Shown piece by piece: positions 18,531-26,445 of a stretch of DNA of 64,000 nt. The DNA lies in the NCBI RefSeq assembly GCF_001721685.1, contig NZ_CP012502.1:124001-188000 (forward strand). The letters are read 5' to 3'. The notes under the pieces are model-generated. The model worked only from the letters and a program-made list of their open reading frames with translations. It did no database searches and was not told the DNA's origin. Numbering within the stretch: the stretch's first letter is position 1; the number at the start of each line of letters is the position of its first letter. Source of the stretch: Salisediminibacterium beveridgei. Its GTDB lineage: Bacteria > Bacillota > Bacilli > Bacillales > Salisediminibacteriaceae. The position numbers were made by a program, and so were the translations under genes.

Positions 18531-19805
18531 ATGACAGCTTTAGTGTTATTCGGCAGCTTTGCTGTATTACTGTTGTTGACTGTTCCTGTTGCCATATCAT
18601 TAGGAATTGCATCACTGATTACAATCATTTATACCGATGCCATCAGCATTGATTTTCTTGCGCAAGGGTTGATTACGTCCGTGGATTCTTTTCCACTCAT
18701 GGCGATCCCTTTTTTCATCCTCGCAGGAGAAATTATGGGGAAGGGCGGAATTTCTGAACGGCTTTTTAATGTAGCCAATGCTTTTGTGGGAAACAAAACA
18801 GGTGGATTTGCAATCGCTACCATTTTGACCTGTATGTTTTTTGCGGCTATCTCGGGTTCAGGTCCCGCAACGGTTGCAGCAGTTGGTGCCATAATGATTC
18901 CTTCAATGGTCAGACAGGGTTATGATATTAAATTTTCGACTGCCGTTGTAGCGGCGGCCGGTTCTCTTGGGGTCATTATTCCTCCCAGTATACCGATGGT
19001 TATTTACGGTGTGGTAGGTGGAGCCTCAGTAAGTGACATGTTTATTGGGGGTATTATTCCAGGCGTGATTGTCGGACTGGGCCTGATTATTTATGCCTAT
19101 CTGCATTCAAGAAAACAGGGCTATACAGGAACAGACGAAAAAACGTCAGCGAAGGTCATTGGGGCTGCGTTATGGGATGCCAAATGGGCCCTTTTGATTC
19201 CGGTTATCATTCTTGGCGGGATCTATGGGGGTATCTTTACACCTACAGAAGCGGCTGTTGTTGCGGTTGTATATGGCTTGTTGGCAGGACTGGTTCTGTA
19301 TCGGGAACTAAAAATCAGAAACTTGCCGAGGGTTTTTGCCGATGCAGCTTTGACGACAGCAACCATCCTGATCATTGTCGGTTCTGCAACAGCATTTGGA
19401 CGACTGTTATCGGTGGAAAGAATCCCCGGGCAAGTCGCAGAGTTTATGCTCTCCATATCAGAAAGTCCAATTGTATTGATTCTCCTGATCACATTACTGC
19501 TGTTGTTCATCGGCTGTTTTATGGATACCGTAGCAGCTATCATCATTATGACACCGATTCTGTTGCCGATAGCGACTAATCTTGGCTATGACCCGATCCA
19601 TTTTGGTATTATTATGGTTGTTAATCTGGCAATCGGATTTATCACGCCCCCATTAGGCGTCAATTTATTCGTGGCATCCGGGATATCGGGATTATCCATT
19701 GAACAGATTTCACGTGCGATCATTCCATTCTTTCTGGTTCTGGTCTTCACCTTGCTGGTCATTATCTTCATTCCACAGTTGTCTTTAATGATTATAGGTG
19801 ATTAA
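18531..19805 (+). CDS. dctM: TRAP transporter large permease (DctM family)
   Basis: A 424-residue polytopic membrane protein with about 11-13 helices. Family segments include FFILAGEIMGKGGISERL, AISGSGPATVAAVGAIMIPSM, SLGVIIPPSIPMVIYG and a late LAIGFITPPLGVNLFVASG. It is the transport channel of the DctPQM system. ATG with GCAGGTGATGGAG upstream. Last gene of the predicted threonate operon, followed by a clear terminator. Confidence 0.92.
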   Translation: MTALVLFGSFAVLLLLTVPVAISLGIASLITIIYTDAISIDFLAQGLITSVDSFPLMAIPFFILAGEIMGKGGISERLFNVANAFVGNKTGGFAIATILTCMFFAAISGSGPATVAAVGAIMIPSMVRQGYDIKFSTAVVAAAGSLGVIIPPSIPMVIYGVVGGASVSDMFIGGIIPGVIVGLGLIIYAYLHSRKQGYTGTDEKTSAKVIGAALWDAKWALLIPVIILGGIYGGIFTPTEAAVVAVVYGLLAGLVLYRELKIRNLPRVFADAALTTATILIIVGSATAFGRLLSVERIPGQVAEFMLSISESPIVLILLITLLLLFIGCFMDTVAAIIIMTPILLPIATNLGYDPIHFGIIMVVNLAIGFITPPLGVNLFVASGISGLSIEQISRAIIPFFLVLVFTLLVIIFIPQLSLMIIGD

Positions 19806-19814
19806 TAAAATCTT

Positions 19815-19846
19815 CCCTCAGCGTGCAATAGGCTGGGGGTTTTTTC
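19815..19846 (+). terminator. Terminator of the threonate/TRAP operon
   Basis: CCCTCAGC (19815-19822) pairs with GCTGGGGG (19832-19839) with one T-G pair, followed by TTTTTT. Confidence 0.85.
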
Positions 19847-19883
19847 TGTAAAAGCGCTGGACAAACCGTACTAACCGTACTAT

Positions 19884-19898
19884 ACTGTATAATACAGT
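19884..19898. promoter_or_regulatory. Palindromic operator over the -10 box of the ytrA-like operon
   Basis: ACTGTAT-A-ATACAGT is a perfect 7-bp inverted repeat that contains TATAAT (19888-19893), about 36 nt before the GntR start codon. Outer sequences ACTAAC and GTTAGT also pair around it. A site of this shape over the -10 box fits autorepression by the YtrA-type GntR protein encoded next. Confidence 0.6.
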
Positions 19899-19933
19899 TA
19901 GTGCGAGAGACAAACACTGATGGAGGTGAGGTT

Positions 19934-20320
19934 ATGCTGAATATTGATATACGAAGCCGCGTCCCGATCTATGAACAGCTGATGAATCAGCTGAAATCGA
20001 TGATCATTCATGAGGTCATTGCCGCCGATGAGCAGCTGCCGTCTGTCCGGAATCTGGCCCAGGAACTGACGATCAATCCGAATACGATACAAAAAGCCTA
20101 TCGTGAACTCGAACGGGAAGGGTACATTTATTCCATACCTGGCCGTGGACGGTTCGTGTCGCCGCAGACCCACCATCAAAATAAGGAGCGGTTGACGATG
20201 CTGACAGAAGAAATCGAGACCATGATTTCGGAATATCTTTATCTCGGAGGCACGAAAGACAACATTCTGGCGATGCTGCACACGAAGGATGAGGCAGATC
20301 AAGGAGGAGAGCAGTCATGA
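19934..20320 (+). CDS. GntR-family regulator, YtrA subfamily
   Basis: A 128-residue regulator. The winged helix (about residues 10-78) has PIYEQLMNQLKSMI, LPSVRNLAQELTINPNTIQK and LEREGYIYSIPGRGRFV. The short C-terminal part of about 50 residues has two helices used for dimerisation, which defines the YtrA type. ATG 19934 follows GGAGGTGAGGTT; the upstream in-frame start has no ribosome site. The stop overlaps the ABC ATPase start (ATGA). YtrA relatives repress adjacent ABC transporter operons and respond to cell-envelope stress in B. subtilis; the same role is likely here. Confidence 0.92.
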   Translation: MLNIDIRSRVPIYEQLMNQLKSMIIHEVIAADEQLPSVRNLAQELTINPNTIQKAYRELEREGYIYSIPGRGRFVSPQTHHQNKERLTMLTEEIETMISEYLYLGGTKDNILAMLHTKDEADQGGEQS

Positions 20321-21222
20321 TTGCAACCGAAAGTATCACCAAAACATTCGGAGACCTGAAGGCCGTCTCAGACGTCAGCCTGAATGTCAAAAAAGGCTCC
20401 ATATACGGCCTCTTAGGATCAAACGGTGCCGGGAAATCCACCTTGCTGAAAATACTTGCGGGGATCTACCGGGCGGATCATGGGGAAGCGATTGTTGACG
20501 GCAAGCCGGTTTTTGAAACACCTGAAACAAAAGGACGGACCCTGTTCATCTCGGATTATCCGTATTTTTTTAATCAGACGAGCCTTGACGATATGGCACG
20601 CTTTTACCGAGGTGTGTATCCACATTGGAATGAAAAGCGCTACACGCAGCTGAGCGCCCATTTCGAGATCGATCAATCCCAAAAACTGAACCGGTTTTCA
20701 AAAGGGATGCAGCGGCTTGCGGCGATGATCCTGACGATTTCCGCCATGCCGGATGTGCTGATCTTGGATGAGCCGTTTGACGGGCTCGATCCCGTCGTCA
20801 GACACCAGATGAAGAATATTCTTCTGCAGGAAGTGGCGGACCGTTCCCTGACGCTCATGGTGTCGTCCCACAACCTCCGGGAGATGGAGGATTTCTGTGA
20901 CTATGTGGGCGTCATGCATCAGGGGGAAATCCTGTTTGAAAAGGATCTCGACGATCTGAAGAGCGATGTGCATAAGATCCAGCTCGCCTTCAAACAAGCA
21001 CCGGGGCATGATGCGCTGACCGATCAACTGGATCTGTTGCACCACGAACAGCGCGGCAGTATGCAGATGCTCATCGTTAAAGGGAATAAAGAAGCGATCA
21101 TTGATCATATCAAGCAGTTTGATCCCGTGATCGTCGATGTGCTGCCGTTGACACTTGAAGAAGTCTTTCACTATGAAATGGGAGGTGCTGGCTATGAAAT
21201 CCGTAACCTCATTATTGAATAA
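20317..21222 (+). CDS. ABC transporter ATP-binding protein (YtrB-like)
   Basis: A 301-residue ATPase. Walker A GSNGAGKST, Q-loop region SDYPYFFNQ, atypical signature FSKGMQRLAAM, Walker B VLILDEPFDGLD, switch VSSHNLREM. A C-terminal domain of about 80 residues follows the catalytic core, as in YtrB and other exporter ATPases. Translation is coupled to the regulator by a 4-nt overlap. The final 29 nt overlap the permease start region. Confidence 0.9.
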   Translation: MIATESITKTFGDLKAVSDVSLNVKKGSIYGLLGSNGAGKSTLLKILAGIYRADHGEAIVDGKPVFETPETKGRTLFISDYPYFFNQTSLDDMARFYRGVYPHWNEKRYTQLSAHFEIDQSQKLNRFSKGMQRLAAMILTISAMPDVLILDEPFDGLDPVVRHQMKNILLQEVADRSLTLMVSSHNLREMEDFCDYVGVMHQGEILFEKDLDDLKSDVHKIQLAFKQAPGHDALTDQLDLLHHEQRGSMQMLIVKGNKEAIIDHIKQFDPVIVDVLPLTLEEVFHYEMGGAGYEIRNLIIE

Positions 21223-23173
21223 ATCCTTGTTTCGGATGCAGCTCTCCACCGTGACGTGGATTGGTTTTTTCCTCACCGTATCATTACTCGTCGTACTCCC
21301 GATCAGCATCCTGACCAGGGAGTTGAGCGCTGCAGGGAATTCATCGGGTGGTCCGGGGCTGTTTTACGGGTCGGAGCTCAATACCCTGATGGCCTTTTCC
21401 TATCCGTTTCAATTGCTGATCATGGCCACTTTCCCGGTGCTGCTTGCCGTGATCCTCATGAACTTCATGACGAAAAAACCGGCGACAGATCTGATGCACA
21501 GTCTGCCGTTTACCCGGGAAAAGATTCTCGGCCATCTGTATACCGTCGGTCTGACGGTGCTCACCGCACCGCTTGTCCTGACAGGTGCGGTTTTGATGAT
21601 CATCAACCCGATGCTCGATGAACGGTTTTACAGTATGGGTGACATCGTTGTCTGGATGCTGTTAACGCTGTTTATGATGCTCCTCATCTTCAGTCTGGCC
21701 ATGTTCACGGGCATTCTCGTCGGCAACAGCCTGCTTCATGGTGTACTGACTTATGTACTGATCTTCGTGCCCGCACTGCTGGTTATCTTAAGTATTGTCA
21801 ATCTGCAGTATTTCATCGTGGGTCTGGCGCAGACCGCCTACATTGAAGCGATTGCCTTGAACGGGATCATCTTTGCCCGCTGGATGGAGATGACCTATGA
21901 TCCCCTGGGCTGGGTGGAATTTCTCGCTCAGGGCGGGGTTGCCCTGCTCCTGATTGGTGCAAGTTTTGTACTCTATAAACGCAGGCAATCTGAAGCAACG
22001 GAAGAGACCCTCGTGTTCCGGGGCGTGCGGCACGTCTTCTTGTATGGCCTGACGTTCTTTTTCATGCTGCTTGCCGGGGTGTATTTTACAGAAGTGCTCC
22101 GTGGCGGCATGGTCTGGACGTATATCGGCTACGCCATAGGGGCCGTCATTTCATATACGTTTTTGCAAATGATCATTCAGAAGGCGCTGCGCCTGCGCTG
22201 GCCTTGGAAAGATTTTGCGGTCTTTGCCGGTGCGGTGATTCTGCTTTTGGTTCCGATTGAGATCGGTTCGTCCTACTACGAACAGCATATCCCGGCAGCA
22301 GAAGATGTCGCCTATGCGCAAATCCACACGCCGAACATGGACATGGGATTCGGCCGCATCCAGGAAGAGCGTCAGGTGACGGATGAGGCGACGATTGAGG
22401 CCATTACGGACCTTCACAGCGATCTGCTCGCTCATGCGCAGACCAATCCGGACTCCTGGCATCGGATTGAACTGACCTATCAGTTGAATAACGGCAATAC
22501 GATTCAACGGGAATATACCGTGACAGAACGGTTCCTGGAAGAGGAGACGTTGGCGTTACGGGAGATGGATGGCTTCAAGCGGACGTATGATCCGGCGTAT
22601 CTGATTGAAGATGTGGACATCACCTATGCGACGGTTCAGGGCAATCTTGGCCATAACATGGACGGGGATCGCATCGCGGATCCTGCGGATTTGAATGCTT
22701 TGATGGATGCAATGAGGCACGATGTGGAACAGCGCCCTGCGCAGGTGTTCATTTCCGAACGGGGCAGTACCATCGGTTCCATCCGGTTTGAAACAGCCGA
22801 CAATGACTCCGTTCATTTCTATCTGACAGCGCAGGATCCGGCGACCATGGCATTTCTCAATGACCAGGGCTTTTATGACGGCCTGCTGGTTCCTGAAAAT
22901 ATTGAGACAATGTACGTCATGGAGTGGCTGGGCGATCATGATTTCTATGACGTGATGAATCGTCTTGAAATGAACGAAGTAGCCCCGGAAGATTTGACCG
23001 ACAACGTGTTGATTGTGGAAGAGGATGAGGAGCAACAGGAACTTCTCGATTATGGCCATGCCTATGAGGAAATGCAGTATGTAGCGATTCTCCGGACGGA
23101 TTACGGCTATACCTTTTATGGGTTTGAATCCTACGAGGTCCCCCAATTTGTCATTGATCACTTTGAAGAATAA
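21194..23173 (+). CDS. ABC transporter permease with large C-terminal extracytoplasmic domain (YtrC/D-like)
   Basis: A 659-residue membrane protein. The N-terminal half has about 8-9 transmembrane helices (residues roughly 20 to 375), with VLLAVILMNFMTKKPATDLMHSLPFTREKILG, shown here only as a family reminder, matching ABC2-type permeases near residue 85. After the last helix (about residue 365) an acidic soluble domain of nearly 290 residues follows, ending in YGYTFYGFESYEVPQFVIDH; this resembles the DUF6449 tail of YtrC-like proteins. ATG 21194 follows GGAGGTGCTGGCT. It may sense or move a cell-wall or membrane component; substrate unknown. Confidence 0.8.
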   Translation: MKSVTSLLNKSLFRMQLSTVTWIGFFLTVSLLVVLPISILTRELSAAGNSSGGPGLFYGSELNTLMAFSYPFQLLIMATFPVLLAVILMNFMTKKPATDLMHSLPFTREKILGHLYTVGLTVLTAPLVLTGAVLMIINPMLDERFYSMGDIVVWMLLTLFMMLLIFSLAMFTGILVGNSLLHGVLTYVLIFVPALLVILSIVNLQYFIVGLAQTAYIEAIALNGIIFARWMEMTYDPLGWVEFLAQGGVALLLIGASFVLYKRRQSEATEETLVFRGVRHVFLYGLTFFFMLLAGVYFTEVLRGGMVWTYIGYAIGAVISYTFLQMIIQKALRLRWPWKDFAVFAGAVILLLVPIEIGSSYYEQHIPAAEDVAYAQIHTPNMDMGFGRIQEERQVTDEATIEAITDLHSDLLAHAQTNPDSWHRIELTYQLNNGNTIQREYTVTERFLEEETLALREMDGFKRTYDPAYLIEDVDITYATVQGNLGHNMDGDRIADPADLNALMDAMRHDVEQRPAQVFISERGSTIGSIRFETADNDSVHFYLTAQDPATMAFLNDQGFYDGLLVPENIETMYVMEWLGDHDFYDVMNRLEMNEVAPEDLTDNVLIVEEDEEQQELLDYGHAYEEMQYVAILRTDYGYTFYGFESYEVPQFVIDHFEE

Positions 23174-23200
23174 AGTAAATAGGGCAGCTGTTTAAAGCAC

Positions 23201-23240
23201 AAAAATCCGAACCTTCTGTAACAGAGGTTCGGATTTTTTT
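23201..23240. terminator. Bidirectional terminator
   Basis: AAAAATCCGAACCT (23201-23214) pairs perfectly with AGGTTCGGATTTTT (23225-23238), with A and T tails on both sides. It separates the convergent permease and ABC exporter genes. Confidence 0.93.
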
Positions 23241-23244
23241 CGGT

Positions 23245-25374
23245 TCACAGTCTCTTTTCAAGCTGTGCCCGCAGCTCCGGGGCCCGTTTTAAGAGGCTCT
23301 GGAACATTTTCCGCTGCAGGGATAAGAGTACGAGCGGCGTCGCAGCCACGATGGACGCGGTGCGTGGCACGTTTTTCAAGAGGGCGATTTCCCCGAAGAA
23401 GTCCCCGTCACTGAGGCTCGCCACGGTTTTGACTGTGCCGTCATCCATCGTTTTGACGACGTCGGCTTTCCCCCGGACGATCAGGTAAAATTTATCCCCT
23501 TCATCACCTTCTTGAATGACCTGTCCGCCTTCTTGGAAGGTCTCGGTCATAAAGAAATTCGACAGGTCATCGAGCAAGGCTTCCTCCACTTCGGCTAACA
23601 GCGGAATTGCCCGCAGGCGGTTCCCGGACACAAACGCTTCCTGGCCGTCGTCACTGAAATGAAAGCCGCTTTGCTTCGCGTAGAGTGTCTGGTAGTGCCC
23701 TTCTTTTTTCAGGAGATCCTGATGCAGCCCGGTTTCAACGATCTGTCCGCCGTCGAGGACGAAGATCCGGTCCTGATCGAGGGATGTCGTCAAGCGGTGG
23801 GTGATTGATATGACGGTCCGATCTTTCGCCAGGTGGCGGATGACCTCAAGGATTTCCTGCTCCGATGACGGATCCAGTGCGGAGGTGGCTTCATCGAGAA
23901 ATAACAGCGATGGCTGTTTCAAAATCGCCCGGGCAATGGCCACGCGCTGACGCTGGCCACCTGAGAGGTTCCCACCCCGTTCTCCGGCAGCGGTCTCATA
24001 GCCGTCCGGCAACGCTGTTATCACGTCGTGGATCCCCGCAGCTTTTGCGGCTTCTTCCACGTCTTCATCCGTCGCTTCGGGTAACCCGAGGCGGATATTA
24101 TCACGGAGCGAGCGGTTGAACAGGAAAGTCTCCTGGGAGACGATGCCGACTTCGTGTTGAAAGGCGTCATCGTCGATCGAAGGAAACGCCACATCATCCC
24201 AATAGATCGTTCCCTCTGCTGGTTCGTAGTAACGCATGAGCAGATTCATCATCGTGCTCTTCCCGGAACCGCTGGCGCCGACGAACACATTGAACCCCTT
24301 GGCGGGAATGGCCAGGTTGGCATCGCTCAAATGATTCTTCGCGCCGTCATAGCTGAAAGAGACGTGATCAAACCGGATGGCCTGACGTAAGGGGCCGATT
24401 GTCGTTGTGCCATCACTCACCGCTTCCTCCTCCTCGAGCAGTTCATCAATCCGGTCAAGGCCGGATTTGGCCTGAACGAGCTGAGGGGCGAGCCAGGTGA
24501 TGTCAGAAATGAGAAAGCTCATCGTTACCAGAATCGTGACGAAAGCGGACAGGGAACCGATCGTAATCATCTCGTAAAAGGCCAACAAAGAGCCCGCACA
24601 AATGGTGATCACGATGACGAACAGCACCCCGATTTCCGTGGTCCGGTCGAGGAGGTAGTTCAGGAAGTTCGCTTCCCTCGCAGCCGTTTGCAGCTGACGG
24701 ATTTCCTGTTTGAATCCCCGGATCATGCGCGTCTGCAGACCGAAAGCTTTGATGGTTTCCTGCCCCTGAATGTTTTCCTGGGCAGAGGCGTTCACCGCTG
24801 CCTGCAGGTTTTTGTGCGCGCGACTCGCAGTGAATGCCCGGCCGCTCAAGTAGTTGGGGAGGACAAAGCTCAAAGCGAAACCGAAGAGGGCGAGTCCGGC
24901 GAGCTGCCACTGCAAGAGGAAGAGAATGACGATGTTCACAACGAGATTCAAACTCGCCATCACCAACTGCGGAAACGGGATCAATAAGGATTCCAACGCG
25001 GACAGATCGGTATTGTACCGGGCAAGAATATCGCCGGATTTCGTCTTCTTAAAAAAATGCAGCGGCAGGCGCTGCAAGTGACTGAAGATCCGTTGATAGA
25101 AATCCGCCATCAGTCCGGCAATCAAAGTGGCGTAGGCGCGGTCCCTGAAAAGACCGAGTACCGAGGTGACGACCGTTCCCACGGTAATGAAGACAATCAA
25201 TAGAGTGAGTATCCGGAGGTCACCGGGCACGATTGCGTAGTCAATCATCAGCATCAGACTGAGGGGCAAAAAGGCCTGAAAGGCAAGTTCTGCCACAAGA
25301 ATCGCGAATATGATCAACGCCTTGCCTTTTTGTGCCTGAAAAAGCAGCAGAATCCGCTTGATCAGTTCAATCAT
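23245..25374 (-). CDS. ABC exporter (ATPase-permease fusion) with C-terminal cyclic-nucleotide-binding domain
   Basis: A 709-residue half-transporter. Six helices occupy about residues 15-310. The nucleotide-binding domain at about 335-565 has Walker A VGASGSGKST, signature LSGGQRQRVAIARA, Walker B LLFLDEATSALD and switch ITHRL. After it lies a complete cNMP-binding domain (about 585-705) with DEGDKFYLIVRGKADVV and the phosphate-binding cassette FGEIALLKNVPRTAS, whose Gly-Glu and Arg are intact. GGAGG precedes ATG 25374. It is last in a tight four-gene operon with an aminopropyltransferase-like enzyme and an acyltransferase, so it may export their product. The ligand of the regulatory domain is unknown. 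Confidence 0.9.
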   Translation of the reverse strand: MIELIKRILLLFQAQKGKALIIFAILVAELAFQAFLPLSLMLMIDYAIVPGDLRILTLLIVFITVGTVVTSVLGLFRDRAYATLIAGLMADFYQRIFSHLQRLPLHFFKKTKSGDILARYNTDLSALESLLIPFPQLVMASLNLVVNIVILFLLQWQLAGLALFGFALSFVLPNYLSGRAFTASRAHKNLQAAVNASAQENIQGQETIKAFGLQTRMIRGFKQEIRQLQTAAREANFLNYLLDRTTEIGVLFVIVITICAGSLLAFYEMITIGSLSAFVTILVTMSFLISDITWLAPQLVQAKSGLDRIDELLEEEEAVSDGTTTIGPLRQAIRFDHVSFSYDGAKNHLSDANLAIPAKGFNVFVGASGSGKSTMMNLLMRYYEPAEGTIYWDDVAFPSIDDDAFQHEVGIVSQETFLFNRSLRDNIRLGLPEATDEDVEEAAKAAGIHDVITALPDGYETAAGERGGNLSGGQRQRVAIARAILKQPSLLFLDEATSALDPSSEQEILEVIRHLAKDRTVISITHRLTTSLDQDRIFVLDGGQIVETGLHQDLLKKEGHYQTLYAKQSGFHFSDDGQEAFVSGNRLRAIPLLAEVEEALLDDLSNFFMTETFQEGGQVIQEGDEGDKFYLIVRGKADVVKTMDDGTVKTVASLSDGDFFGEIALLKNVPRTASIVAATPLVLLSLQRKMFQSLLKRAPELRAQLEKRL

Positions 25375-25379
25375 GTCAA

Positions 25380-25856
25380 TCAGCCTCCGTCTTCTATTGC
25401 GGGAACATAGATGGGTTCATCACTCAGTGAAAGCCCGGTAAACGTGGAAATGCCTGCGCGTTCCAACGCTTTTCGAAATCCGGGGTGATGGGGCAGATCT
25501 GCGATCAGCGTTTGTTTCAATGCCGTTGCCGCATCGGTGATCCAGCGCTGGGTCCACACCTCGGCGCCGAGTTCTTCATAAAGCGCCAGGCGTTCATCGT
25601 ATTTCTGTTCATTGAACCTGACGGTAAAGGGATCTTCTGCAAAGGTAAGCTGTTTTTGAACCGGTGCTACAATACTCAGCTCGGAGAACGTCCATTTTAA
25701 CTCGACCTCGAACTGTCTTGGAATCAGAAAACTGGTCCCATGGGCGATCACTTCGCCATGATGGACTTCATCGCCGGTGTTGATTTCAACCGGCCAGCGG
25801 ATGGCATGATCGTCAAAAGCGTTCACAAACAGATCATAGAGGATCAGATAGCTCAT
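25380..25856 (-). CDS. Unknown protein in the aminopropyltransferase/exporter operon
   Basis: A 158-residue protein I do not recognise. There is no signal peptide or membrane helix. The first half looks beta-rich (EVHHGEVIAHGTSFLIP, QFEVELKWTFSELSIV). The second half looks helical, with a GFRKALERAGISTFTGL segment that could be a helix-hairpin-like turn. Slightly acidic. The start has GAGGCG upstream; the gene begins 10 nt after the acyltransferase stop and ends 5 nt before the exporter start, so it is certainly part of the same transcript. It could be an accessory factor or another enzyme of the same pathway. Confidence 0.75.
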   Translation of the reverse strand: MSYLILYDLFVNAFDDHAIRWPVEINTGDEVHHGEVIAHGTSFLIPRQFEVELKWTFSELSIVAPVQKQLTFAEDPFTVRFNEQKYDERLALYEELGAEVWTQRWITDAATALKQTLIADLPHHPGFRKALERAGISTFTGLSLSDEPIYVPAIEDGG

Positions 25857-25866
25857 CTTGTTCGCC

Positions 25867-26445
25867 TCACTTTACTATGGATTTTAACCGGAGACCCCGG
25901 CGCATGGATGCATCCATGTCGGCCAGTTCGGATTCGTTTTTCGGAACGTAGCACAGGCATGGCACAAATTCATCATCATTTTCATCGCAGTAAATCGGAT
26001 CGGTCAATGCGGTGACGGGAAGTTTCATGATCCGGTTTAAGAGCCTGAAGAAGGACGGGCGGATCAAACAGAGAAACATGTGCGTTTGCAGTTCGTCCTT
26101 TCCAATCAGCATCAAATCGCGGATCAGGAGAAACAGGTGCTCGTTGCTCCGGTTTTCTTTGGCGATCGACAGTTTATCGAGTTCATAAACCGGGGCGGTC
26201 TGGCGTTTGACTTCAGATTCTTTGTAAAACGGGTAATCCCGTTCAATCAGACTCTCGCCTTCGGGTATGTAGGGAAGGAGTTCGAACGTACCGATCACTT
26301 CCCCTTCATTGTTCGAGATTAAATACTGCAGCCGTCCGCTTCGTTCGAGGTCTTCATAATACCAGTCTTTCCCTTCCCACGCACCCTTTGCAATCGCATA
26401 AAACTGTTGCTGCTCCGTTTTTGTCTGAACCACACGGTACGTCAT
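25867..26445 (-). CDS. GNAT-fold acyltransferase of autoinducer-synthase/FeeM-like type
   Basis: A 192-residue protein. The central region YELDKLSIAKENRSNE followed by HLFLLIRDLMLIGKDELQTH has the arrangement seen in LuxI- and FeeM-like N-acyltransferases: a strand with a conserved Glu, then a charged loop and a helix. The early GAWEGKDWYYEDLE and late PALTDPIYCDENDDE-like portions are unfamiliar. Members acylate amino groups using acyl carriers or CoA. ATG overlaps the stop of the upstream aminopropyltransferase-like gene (ATGA), strong evidence of joint action. Predicted substrate is an amine made by that enzyme (inference). An ordinary GNAT acetyltransferase is the alternative. Confidence 0.6.
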   Translation of the reverse strand: MTYRVVQTKTEQQQFYAIAKGAWEGKDWYYEDLERSGRLQYLISNNEGEVIGTFELLPYIPEGESLIERDYPFYKESEVKRQTAPVYELDKLSIAKENRSNEHLFLLIRDLMLIGKDELQTHMFLCLIRPSFFRLLNRIMKLPVTALTDPIYCDENDDEFVPCLCYVPKNESELADMDASMRRGLRLKSIVK

